A DNA stretch of 43,791 bases. Origin: an uncultured Coriobacteriaceae bacterium (GTDB taxonomy: Bacteria; Actinomycetota; Coriobacteriia; Coriobacteriales; Atopobiaceae). Positions 21,801 through 30,500 of the stretch are shown one piece after another; the first letter of the stretch is position 1; each line of letters starts with the position of its first letter. The stretch spans positions 1-43,791 of the forward strand of contig CAOJNB010000013.1 in assembly GCA_948439405.1 (NCBI GenBank), given 5' to 3'. The translations under genes and the position numbers were made by a program. The notes beneath the pieces are model-generated. The model worked only from the letters and a program-made list of their open reading frames with translations, was not told where the DNA came from and did not search any database.

Positions 21801-23693
21801 ATGGTCGAGCGGATCGTCGACGCCCTCGGCGGAGCGGACAACGTCAGAGAGGTGTCCAACTGCATGACGCGGCTGCGCGTCGTCGTGGCGGACGAGTCGC
21901 TCGTCGACGAGGCGGCGCTGCGGGAGCTCGACGACGTCCTCGGCCTGGTGCACGACCGCGACCGTCGGTACGAGGTGGTCGTCGGCCCCGGCAGGAGCCG
22001 CACGTACGCCGAGCGCTGCCAGGAGCTGGGCGTCGGGGTCGGGCCAGGCCCCCAGGGGGCTCCGGCCACGGAGGCGCCGGCGTCCGAGGACGCCGGGAGG
22101 TCGCTCAAGGCGCGCCTGAAGGTGCTCGCCGACATCTTCGTCCCCCTGATTCCCGGCGTCGTGGCGGCGGGGCTGTGCCAGGGCTTCGCCGGGCTCGTCG
22201 CCCAGCTCGTCCCGAACTACGAGGACAGCACGGCATGGCTGCTCACCTACCAGATGCTCGCGCTGGTCGGCTCGGCCTTCATCCCCTTCCTGTCCGTGTG
22301 GGTGGGGTATCGCGCCGCCGAGCGCTTCGGGGCGACGCCCATCCTTGGCGGCATCATCGGCATGGTCACCTGCTCGAGCGACGTCAACGCCATCGCCGTG
22401 ACCCTCGGCCTGTACGACGAGGCGAACCCCCTGGCCTCCGTGCTGCATGCGGGCCGCGGCGGCGTGCTCGCCGCGATCGTGGGGGCCCTGTTCCTGGCCC
22501 AGGTCGAGCGACGCATCCGCCGGCGGATGCCCGACAGCCTGGACATCGTGCTGACGCCGCTGCTCTCGATCGCGATCTGCGTCGTGCCCTACGTGCTCGT
22601 CGTCATGCCGGCGCTCGGCCTCGTCTCCTCCCTGGTCTGCGCGGGGATGGACGCCGTCTGCATGAGCGGAAACCCCCTCGTCCGCATGGCCGCGGGGTTC
22701 CTCGGCGCGGCCCTCTTCCTGCCGCTCGTCGCCACCGGCATGCACCACGGCCTCGTCGCCCTGTACAGCGTCCAGCTCGCGGAGCTGGGCTACGTCACGC
22801 TCTATCCCGCCCTGGCGATGGCAGGGGCGGGGCAGGTCGGGGCGGCGGCCGCCCTCTGGGCGAAGGCGCGGCGGACGGGCGACGTCCGGCTCGAGAGGAT
22901 CATCGCGGGGGCGCTCCCCGCCGGCGTCCTCGGGGTGGGGGAGCCCCTGGTCTACGGCGTCACGCTGCCATTGGGCCGCCCGTTCGTCACGGCGGGGATC
23001 GGCGCGGGGTTCGGCGGCGCGCTCGTGATGCTGGCGCAGGTGGCCTCCACGTCGTGGGGCCCGTCTGGCGTGCTGGCGACGTTCCTGATGACCGCGGGGC
23101 CCGCCGGTCCCGTCCCGAGCATGCTCCTCTACCTCGCCGGCCTGGCCGTGAGCTGCGCGATGGGCGCGGTGGTCACCGGGGCCTTCTGCCGGCTCGACCC
23201 TCCCGAGGGGCCCGGCTCGCCCGGGGCGCCGGACGCGGGGGACGGCCGGCGCAGGCGCGTGGCCCATGGCGAGCCGCTGTTCCGCGACCGCTCGTCCGAC
23301 GTCGCCGGCGGTGTCGCATCCGGGCCGGTCGGCGCTCCCGTCGACGGCGTCGTGGTCCCCATGGCAGAGATTCCCGACCCCACCTTCGCGCAGGGCATGG
23401 TCGGCACGTGCGAGGGCGTCCTCCCTGCGAGCGGGGTCGTCCGGGCCCCCTGTGCCGGCACCGTCGCGATGGTCGCGGAGACCCTCCACGCCTTCGGGAT
23501 CCGCACGGAGGCGGGCGACGAGGTGCTCGTGCACGTCGGCATCGACACCGTGTCGCTCGGCGGGAGGGGGTTCGAGTGCCTCGTCGCGCAGGGCGACGCC
23601 GTGGAAGCCGACCAGCCGGTCCTGCGCGTCGACCTCGACGAGGTCGCGCGGGCGGGGCTGTCCCCGGTCGTCGTCGTGGCGATCATGGACTAG
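21801..23693 (+). CDS. PTS transporter, IIBCA, glucose/beta-glucoside superfamily
   Basis: The 630-residue single-chain permease has IIB (1-75; NCMTRLR with phospho-Cys C21), IIC (about 110-480; ten hydrophobic segments, GMHHGLVAL substrate-site motif, GEPLVYG) and a C-terminal Glc-type IIA (about 495-630; H563 and active-site H578 in HVGIDTV). It phosphorylates a sugar during import using HPr-P. B-C-A order and the NCxTRLR motif match the sucrose/beta-glucoside/MurNAc branch; the sugar cannot be read from sequence. I chose ATG 21801 because GGAGGGAG is correctly spaced; upstream codons are not conserved in style. No glycosidase or antiterminator gene adjoins it. Confidence 0.92.
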   Translation: MVERIVDALGGADNVREVSNCMTRLRVVVADESLVDEAALRELDDVLGLVHDRDRRYEVVVGPGRSRTYAERCQELGVGVGPGPQGAPATEAPASEDAGRSLKARLKVLADIFVPLIPGVVAAGLCQGFAGLVAQLVPNYEDSTAWLLTYQMLALVGSAFIPFLSVWVGYRAAERFGATPILGGIIGMVTCSSDVNAIAVTLGLYDEANPLASVLHAGRGGVLAAIVGALFLAQVERRIRRRMPDSLDIVLTPLLSIAICVVPYVLVVMPALGLVSSLVCAGMDAVCMSGNPLVRMAAGFLGAALFLPLVATGMHHGLVALYSVQLAELGYVTLYPALAMAGAGQVGAAAALWAKARRTGDVRLERIIAGALPAGVLGVGEPLVYGVTLPLGRPFVTAGIGAGFGGALVMLAQVASTSWGPSGVLATFLMTAGPAGPVPSMLLYLAGLAVSCAMGAVVTGAFCRLDPPEGPGSPGAPDAGDGRRRRVAHGEPLFRDRSSDVAGGVASGPVGAPVDGVVVPMAEIPDPTFAQGMVGTCEGVLPASGVVRAPCAGTVAMVAETLHAFGIRTEAGDEVLVHVGIDTVSLGGRGFECLVAQGDAVEADQPVLRVDLDEVARAGLSPVVVVAIMD

Positions 23694-23758
23694 GTTCCGG
23701 CCTCGCGCGACCGTCGCCCGTCCTTTCCGTCCGCTCGGCGCCGTAGCCTCTCCATTGG

Positions 23759-23776
23759 GGGAGGGGTTCCCCTCCC
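23759..23776 (+). terminator. Compact GC-rich hairpin after PTS gene
   Basis: GGGAGGGG (23759-23766) pairs perfectly with CCCCTCCC (23769-23776), with almost no loop. Placement 65 bases after the PTS stop suggests a terminator, though no T-run follows. Confidence 0.45.
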
Positions 23777-23855
23777 TCGCGCTGTTGCGCAACGCACCCG
23801 GGGTCGGGGCGTCCATGATGAGTGGGACGGCATTCGTGCGCGGAGGGGGGCGCCC

Positions 23856-25385
23856 ATGTCAGCTTCGTGGGCCGGAACGAGCATGTACGGGTACAACAAG
23901 CGGGTCCTGGTGTCCGACGAGGCGGGCATCCGCCTCGCCCTGCTGAGGATGCTGGAAAACCTCCGCGAGGCGGGGGTGATGGAGGACGGCTACGAGGTGG
24001 ACCGTTCCCTCGGCCTCCATGCCGCCTACGAGGCCGTCCATGAGAGGCTCGCGGACGACCAGCCCTTCTATTTCGAGGCGCTCTCGCCGGAGCTGGCGGC
24101 CTCCGGCGGCAGCCAGCCCGCGAGACTCGACCTCAGGGAGTTCGCCCCCGGCGTCTGCGGCCTGTGGATCTCGTACAACGCGAGGCACGGCGGGACGGGC
24201 GAGGGCTTCGGGAACATCATGGACCCGGGCCACGTCTACTTCGCCAGGAAGTGCGACGGCACGTTCGACTGCTACGACATCCGCTGCGAGGGCGACGACG
24301 AGAGGCGCGTCGACTACGACGACGAGGACCTCCTGTACGGCATCCATGACATGGAGGCGTGCTTCGCGAGGACGGTCGCGGGCGTCGAGCGGCCCCTGTG
24401 CCTCGCCCTCGTGGAGGGCCTCGCCAGGAACGATGACGCGGATGGGCTCGAGGCGCTCGCCGACAAGGATGGCTTCACGGGGCTGTGCTCCCAGGTCAAG
24501 CTCAGGGACCTCTTCGACGCCGGCCACCATCGGGGGTTCGGGGCGGTGCTCAGGCACGTTCCGAGCCGCATCCGGCTGCGCAAGCCCGAGTCCTACCTGG
24601 AGACGATGTGCGAGGAGGGGCTGCACGACCTCGTCCCGCTCTTCGTCGAGCGCTACGCCTGGTCGAAGAAGACCGGCGAGCGGGCGATCGAGCACCTCTC
24701 GGCGAGGGGCGGGTGCGAGGAGGCGGCGGAGTGCATCAGGGCCCGCCTGGCCTCGGACGAGCTGAGGCCCAAGGAGGGGCAGGTCCTCGAGCGCGCGCGG
24801 GAGGGACTGCGCGACGGTTCCTCCGGCGGCAGGCTCTGCCTCCTGGAGCGGGACTGGGGAAGCGGCTCCGGGGAGATCCCGGACGGGTGCTTCGAGGGGA
24901 CGGACGAGCTCACGTCCGCCCTCGTCGACTCCTGGAAGATCGGCGAGCGCGCGTTCGCGGGCTGCGCGAACCTCGAGAGCGTCAGGTTCCCGACGACCTC
25001 CCCCCACATCGGCTCGTCCGCCTTCGCGGGGTGCACCTCGCTGAGGAGCTTCGTCGCCGAGCGCTACGAGCAGCTCGACATGCCGTTTCCCGAGATCGTG
25101 ACCGTGGACCTCGAGGGAGAAGGGGTGTTCGACGGCTGCACGGCGCTCGAGTCCCTCGCCCTGCCCACGGGCTATCGCTCGCGCCTGCGGAGGCGGGCCC
25201 TCGGCTCGGTGCCGAGCCTGCGGACGCTCCGCGTCACGGGCGAGTGCGTCATCGAGCCCGGCGCCCTCGAGGGCTGCCCGGCCCTCGAGCGCCTCGAGCT
25301 CGGCAAGGACGTCACGCTCGAGGAGGGCGCCCTCGAGGAGCTCCCCGAAGGCGCGGAGGTCGTCCGCCTCGACGCGGCCCGGTGA
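23856..25385 (+). CDS. Cytoplasmic leucine-rich-repeat (BspA-type) protein
   Basis: The 509-residue protein has no signal peptide or membrane segment. Residues 1-330 are a unique part (RLALLRMLENLREAG near the start, LWISYNARHGGTGEGFGN, a Cys-rich ECFARTVAGV region). The last ~170 residues are LRR_5/BspA-like repeats (IGERAFAGCANLESVRFPTT, IGSSAFAGCTSLRSF, GVFDGCTALESLALP, IEPGALEGCPALERLELG). GGAGGGGG stands upstream of the ATG. An alternative start is the ATG at 23883. Role unknown; LRR domains of this kind bind proteins. Confidence 0.8.
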   Translation: MSASWAGTSMYGYNKRVLVSDEAGIRLALLRMLENLREAGVMEDGYEVDRSLGLHAAYEAVHERLADDQPFYFEALSPELAASGGSQPARLDLREFAPGVCGLWISYNARHGGTGEGFGNIMDPGHVYFARKCDGTFDCYDIRCEGDDERRVDYDDEDLLYGIHDMEACFARTVAGVERPLCLALVEGLARNDDADGLEALADKDGFTGLCSQVKLRDLFDAGHHRGFGAVLRHVPSRIRLRKPESYLETMCEEGLHDLVPLFVERYAWSKKTGERAIEHLSARGGCEEAAECIRARLASDELRPKEGQVLERAREGLRDGSSGGRLCLLERDWGSGSGEIPDGCFEGTDELTSALVDSWKIGERAFAGCANLESVRFPTTSPHIGSSAFAGCTSLRSFVAERYEQLDMPFPEIVTVDLEGEGVFDGCTALESLALPTGYRSRLRRRALGSVPSLRTLRVTGECVIEPGALEGCPALERLELGKDVTLEEGALEELPEGAEVVRLDAAR

Positions 25386-25393
25386 CGCGAAGC

Positions 25394-25429
25394 GCCCCGG
25401 CAGGGGCGTCGCGGCCGGCCTGCCGGGGC
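25394..25429. terminator. Perfect 11-bp hairpin between convergent genes
   Basis: GCCCCGGCAGG (25394-25404) pairs with CCTGCCGGGGC (25419-25429), 14-base loop, between the LRR gene (plus) and the zinc-ribbon gene (minus). Confidence 0.6.
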
Positions 25430-25482
25430 TCGGTGCTGGGTGCGTCGCTCCCTGCCGGCCTCGGCCGGCCGGGGCGGCGTCG

Positions 25483-25623
25483 CTAGTTGTTGGACGGGCA
25501 GCCGTCGTTGGGGCAGTACACGCCGCCGTCGTTGTAGATCGCGGAGCCGCCGCAGTCCGGGCAGTCGATCTCGGCGCCCTCGACGTCGCCGAGCACGTGG
25601 ATCTTGGTGATGATGCCGGTCAT
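25483..25623 (-). CDS. 46-residue zinc-ribbon protein
   Basis: ATG at 25623 to TAG at 25483 encodes MTGIITKIHVLGDVEGAEID, then CPDCGGSAIYNDGGVYCPND and GCPSNN. Two Cys pairs (CPDC and CPNDGC) about 16 residues apart make a small zinc ribbon. GAGAGGGG precedes the start by about nine bases. Codon use is host-like with strong third-position GC, supporting a real gene. It faces the LRR gene across a terminator. Function unknown. Confidence 0.7.
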   Translation of the reverse strand: MTGIITKIHVLGDVEGAEIDCPDCGGSAIYNDGGVYCPNDGCPSNN

Positions 25624-25862
25624 GGTGGGTTCCCCTCTCGTTGACGTTCCCTGTCGCTGGTGTCTGTCGCCTCGGATGCCTCTCGCCTAGCCTGGTTCGT
25701 CCATCTCCCTCTCCTCCCGCTCGCCTTTCCTTGCCCATGACGTTATGGGAGCGCGAGGCCTCGCGACAGAGCGGCGACGGGGCCGTGACGGGGCGCGTGC
25801 GGGGCGAAGTCGGCGTACACTTGCCGGCGGCCGCGCGGCGGACGGCGAGGGGGTACTGCGGC

Positions 25863-26438
25863 ATGGACGGACGCGTCGGGCGTCGGGACGGGAGCGGGGG
25901 CTCGGGTCGGGTCGTCGTGGCCCCCGCCCGCGAGGAGGACCTCGGCGACGTGTGGGGGCTCTACGGGCGCATCGCCCGCGAGATGGAGGGGACCGACCAC
26001 GACGTGTGGTGGCGCCTGGACTTCCATCCGACGCGCGAGCGCCTCGAGGAGGCCGCCTCGGCGGGCGAGCTCCTGACGGCCCGCGGGGTCGGAGGGACGC
26101 TCGTCGGCGCCCTCGTGCTCGACGGCCGCCAGGGCGCGGACTACGGGCGCGTCCCGTGGACGGTCCCGTGCGGGCCGGACGAGGTCTCAGTCGTGCACCT
26201 GCTGGGCGTCGACCCCGCGGCGCGCGGCATGGGCGTGGCCCGCGCCCTCGTCGAGGCGGCGGCCGCCGAGGCGCGGCGCCGCGGGTCGCGCGCGGTGCGC
26301 CTGGACGCGTTCGACAACAACGTCGCTGCCGTCGGACTCTACCGCTCCTGCGGCTTCGTCGACCTCGGCGTCCTCGACATCCGCGTGGGAGGCGGGCTCG
26401 TGCACGCCTCGCACCTCATGGAGCTGCCGCTCGCGTAG
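25863..26438 (+). CDS. GNAT-family N-acetyltransferase
   Basis: The 191-residue protein has the GNAT acetyl-CoA fold: APAREEDLGDVWGLYGRI at the N-terminus, VVHLLGVDPAARGMGVARAL (motif A, with the R-G-x-G-x-A acetyl-CoA loop) and NNVAAVGLYRSCGFVDLG (motif B). The acceptor is unknown. I chose the ATG at 25863, preceded by GAGGGGG; the longer open frame is noncoding in style. A hairpin follows the gene. Confidence 0.88.
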   Translation: MDGRVGRRDGSGGSGRVVVAPAREEDLGDVWGLYGRIAREMEGTDHDVWWRLDFHPTRERLEEAASAGELLTARGVGGTLVGALVLDGRQGADYGRVPWTVPCGPDEVSVVHLLGVDPAARGMGVARALVEAAAAEARRRGSRAVRLDAFDNNVAAVGLYRSCGFVDLGVLDIRVGGGLVHASHLMELPLA

Positions 26439-26469
26439 GGCTCGCGCGCCGTCGGGTTCGCGTGAGGCG

Positions 26470-26492
26470 CCCCGCGGCCCGGCGCCGCGGGG
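26470..26492. terminator. 9-bp GC hairpin between convergent genes
   Basis: CCCCGCGGC (26470-26478) pairs with GCCGCGGGG (26484-26492), loop of five, between the GNAT gene and the lipoprotein gene. Confidence 0.6.
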
Positions 26493-26499
26493 TCCCGGG

Positions 26500-27288
26500 C
26501 TACCCGAGCGTCAGCGTCCCGAAGCTCCAGGGCGCGTGGAAGTTCGGGGTCTCGCTGTCGACCGGGCTCCACGAGAGGTAGTGTCGCTCGCTCGTGAGGT
26601 TGCCGCACTTGTAGAAGTTCCCGCGCAGCTCGAGGCCGGGCTCGGCGACGAAGTCGGGGTAGACGGTCTCGATCAGCGAGAACGGGATCTCGTAGGTGAC
26701 CTCCCAGCCGTCCTCGGTCCTGGTGGCGACGGCGTCGTAGGGGTCGTCGGGGCGCACGAGCGTCGTGCGCCCCTCCCGCGCCTCCCCGACCTGGACGCAG
26801 ATGGCGCAGTTCGGGTTGATCTCGAAGTTCATGTAGCGCCCGTCCCCCGGGACGGGCATGAGGAAGAGCTCGAGGCAGCTGTCCTCGTAGGTGGGGGCGA
26901 GGAGGTCCGACTCCGGGTGCTCGGCGCGCACGTCGGCCTCCTCCGCCCACATCCGGACGTGGAAGGCGTCGTCGCCGTAGCAGAGCTGGGCGTGGGCGGA
27001 GATCTCGACGGGGTCGGTCCACTGCTGGTGGTCGATGTCGACCTGCGGGACCTCGTCCCAGTCCGGCTCGCCCTCGATGCGGGCGACGACGTAGCTCGCG
27101 CCCCGTTCGCCGACCTCCGCCGTCTCCGCCTCGCCCTGCGAACTGTTCGTCTCCGCGACGGGTCCCGAGGAGCCCGAGGGCTCGTCCGAGGAGCCTCCGG
27201 CCGCGCATCCCGCGAGCGCGAGGACGAGCGCGAGGAGGGCGCAGGCCGCGATGGAGATGCTGGAAGACGTCGTGCGCGTGGCCCACAT
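26500..27288 (-). CDS. Lipoprotein with CBM9-like (DOMON-fold) domain
   Basis: The 262-residue protein has a lipoprotein signal with lipobox ALAGC (C28), a Ser/Gly/Glu linker (29-62) and a carbohydrate-binding family 9-like domain (65-262). Supporting motifs are WDEVPQVDIDHQQWTDP, DDAFHVRMWAEEADVRA, DSCLELFLMPVPGDGRYMNF, WEVTYEIPFSLI and LELRGNFYKCGN. It should be anchored on the outer face of the membrane and may bind a sugar. AAGGGGG precedes the ATG at 27288. It is divergent from the surface-protein operon and shares that operon's promoter region. Confidence 0.85.
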   Translation of the reverse strand: MWATRTTSSSISIAACALLALVLALAGCAAGGSSDEPSGSSGPVAETNSSQGEAETAEVGERGASYVVARIEGEPDWDEVPQVDIDHQQWTDPVEISAHAQLCYGDDAFHVRMWAEEADVRAEHPESDLLAPTYEDSCLELFLMPVPGDGRYMNFEINPNCAICVQVGEAREGRTTLVRPDDPYDAVATRTEDGWEVTYEIPFSLIETVYPDFVAEPGLELRGNFYKCGNLTSERHYLSWSPVDSETPNFHAPWSFGTLTLG

Positions 27289-27378
27289 GGGGTCCCCCTT
27301 CCGGTCGGCCGGCCGCGGCCCTCGCCGCGCCGTCTGCGCTCGCCTCGCACGCTAGCAAGGGGTCGTGCCGTCCGCCAT

Positions 27379-27446
27379 ACCCGTTTCGGGGCGAAAACGG
27401 GTGATACGGGGCCCCGAGGACGTCCGTCCCGACGGCGAAACGGGTG
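27379..27446. promoter_or_regulatory. Repeated ACCCGTTT/AAACGGGT boxes before surface-protein operon
   Basis: ACCCGTTT (27379-27386) faces AAACGGGT (27395-27402), and AAACGGGTG occurs again at 27438-27446, 43 bases (four helical turns) after the copy at 27395. They lie in the 216-bp divergent promoter region between the CBM9 lipoprotein and the LPQTG protein. An operator is a reasonable guess. Confidence 0.4.
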
Positions 27447-27504
27447 TGGTACGCTTGCGTTTCCGCAGGTATCGTGAGCGAAAACCGACGAGGGGAGTGG
27501 GGTC

Positions 27505-30500
27505 ATGGGAGCTCGCGACCGGAACACGGGACGTCACGGACGGGAGGGCGGACCCGCCGTCACGCGCCGCGCCTTCCTCGCGGGCAGCGGCATGACCGTC
27601 GCCTCGCTGCTGCTCCCGCGCGTCGGGGTCTTCGGCGACAAGGTCGCCTACGCCCAGGACACGGGCGGCTCCGCCTCCGGCTCCGGGGAGCCGACGGCGC
27701 GGATCATCGTGCTCTCCCGCTCCGAGATCGGCCTCGAGGTGTGGGACGTCGACGAGCGGGGCGCGACCGTCCCCGTCCCGGGCGCCACGGTCACCATCTC
27801 CACGCTGGACGAGGGGGACCCCAAGACCCTCGAGGCCACGGCCGACGAGGACGGCACGGTCGTCTTCGACGTCAAGGACCTCGGCGTCGAGGTCGACTGG
27901 GGCGACTACGGCCTGCGCTACCGCTTCGAGGGCTCCGTCACCGTCACGAACGGGCCCGACTACCGCGTCTGCACGCTCTCGCGCATCCGCGTGGACGGCG
28001 GCTCCGCCCTCAAGGTCCCCTGCTGCCGGATCGTCGACGCCTCCGTGCCCTACTTCGAGTCGCTCTCCTTCAACGGCTGGGACATGCAGTACTGCGACTG
28101 CGAGGTCCTGCGCTGCAAGGAGGCCAAGGACGAGATCCCGATCGCCGGCCGGCTCCGGGTCGACGCCTCCGGGAAGGCGAGGATGTCGCTCTACGCCCGG
28201 GACGAGGACGGCAACCTCGCCTCGAGGCCCGTCATGTCCTGCGAGGCCCCCATCTCGAAGGGGGTGGCGGACCTCTCGAAGTCCGGCCACTACCTGAGGC
28301 TCGTGCCCGCCTACGACGAGCTCCTGCCCAAGGATCGCTCGTTCGAGGCCCACGTGGAGGTCGCGGGCGTCACCTACGTCTTCGGCACGACGCTCGCCGC
28401 GTTCGACCCGGCGTACGAGGTCGAGACGGGCAGCGCCGACGTCATCCCCGGCGTCTCCTACGGCCAGACGGGCATCGAGCACCCCGTCTTCACCCTGCCC
28501 GACTCCTGGCCCCCGGTGCTGCGCGGCTCGCAGATGAACTTCTGGCTGCCGACGCTGCCGATCGACTTCTGGCTCTCCCCGTTCGGCTACTTCTTCTTCG
28601 GCATCGGCGTGAGCGCGGGGAAGGCAGCCGGCAGCCTCAAGGGCTTCAGCAGGGAGAGCTTCTCGAACGAGACGGCGGCGAGCGCCGCGCAGCCGCTCAA
28701 GGACCTCACGGACCTCATGGAGGAGCGCTTCGACACGCTCGCCGCCATGCAGAGGGGCACCGAGCCCGGCTCGAGCAAGAACTTCGGCCACTCGTTCTCG
28801 TCGAAGTTCGCGGCGTCCCTCTCGGTGCAGGCCTACGCCTCGGCCGAGTACAACTACCTGCAGGACCCCGAGGCGCAGCGCTTCGTGGGGCAGGCGGCCC
28901 TCGTCGGCGACGTAGCGATGTACGTCACCCTCCTCGAGCAGTTCACGATCTACATGGTGCCGTGCTTCGTCATGTTCAACTTCATGCTCGACGCGCGCAT
29001 CTCGGGCCACGGCACGATCGAGTCGCCCCCCGGCGACCCGAAGAACATCAGCTTCGCCCCGGCCAAGACGGGGATCGGGGTCGTCTTCACCATCGAGGCC
29101 GCGCTCAGCGTCGGAGTGGGCGTCGCCCAGGTGCTGTGCGTCTCGGTGCGCGGCTCCGCCTGCATCTCGCTCTACGTGGGCCTGATCGAGGCGACGTCGG
29201 TGACGGGCAAGCGCCACGTCGTGGCGGGCGGCGCCCTCGAGGTCGACCTCGTCGCCCAGGCGCTCGTCTTCAGCTGGACCGGCAAGCTCTGGTCCGCCGA
29301 GAACCCGAGGCTCTACGACAACTGGGCGGAGTCGACCGACGCGCTCGAGGGGTCCAGCCCCCTCAAGCCCACGGCCTACGCGCTCGGCGTCGCGGCGGAC
29401 GGCTCGGGCGTCTACTCCTCCGACGCGCCCGTCGGCTCCGAGGGCCTGAGCATGGAGAAGTTCGCCGAGACGGCCTCGATCGTCACCTCAGCGACCCTGC
29501 TCGCGACGAAGGAGGTGAGCGCCCGCGCGGTCGCGGGAGGCGTCGCCGCCCCCGCCCCGCCGGCCTCCGAGGACCTCGGCGGCGGCTCGTTCGCGACCCC
29601 GCTCGACGTGGCCGCGCCCGGCGCCGCGAACGCGGACGGGGGAGACGACGGCTACGCCTACGACTACGACGGCGACGGGGACCAGCCCGCGTGCGACGGC
29701 GTCGCGGGCGTCGCCGGCATCGCCGAGGACGGCGGCGTGGTGCCGTCCAAGGACGTCAGGATCGTCCGGGGGACGTTCAGCAACCCGCGCGAGCGCGTCG
29801 TCGTCTACGACGGCGTCACCTACCTCTTCCGCATCGCGAGCGTCGCCTATCCCGCCGGCGGCGGGACCGAGGGCCGCACGCGCCTGACGGCGCAGGTCTT
29901 CGACGAGGGGACGGGGAGATGGGGGAGGCCCCAGGTCCTGGACGTCCCCGTCCCGCTCGAGGGCGTGGACCGCGCGGACATGTTCGACTACGACTTCGAC
30001 GTGTGCGTCCAGTCCGAGAGCTCCGCCTCGTCCCGCCTCTACCAGGGAATCTACGTGTGCATGACGAGCGGGCTGCGCTCGGGCGGGGACGCGACCTCGT
30101 TCTACGACGCCGCGTGCGAGCCGATCGTCACCATGGCCGTGTTCAACCGCGACCTGCGCCGCCTCACCTCCACGATGTGGCGGGACGACCCCGGCGCGGC
30201 CCGGGACGCGGCGCACGCCGTGTCCTGCCCGCGCGTCACGACGCTCACGAGGAAGGGCGTCCCGTTCCTCGTCGCGGTGGCGTACCTCCGGCACGCCGGC
30301 GACGCCCCCGACAAGGTGTTCGGCGCCGCCTCCCGCACCACGTGCCGCGTCGCCGTCCCGCTCGCGAACAACCTGGTGCACACCTCCGGCATCGAGGTCG
30401 ACCCGACGACGAGCGAGCTCACGATCTCCTGCCTCGACGAGGGGGGCGACGAGTCCGCCGGGGCGTTCAGCGTGCTCGCCCGCTCGGCCTCCGGCCTGAG

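Noticed and set aside
21714..23816. 700-codon minus-strand frame over the PTS gene
   Set aside because: It is antisense to a complete IIBCA protein with all active-site motifs.
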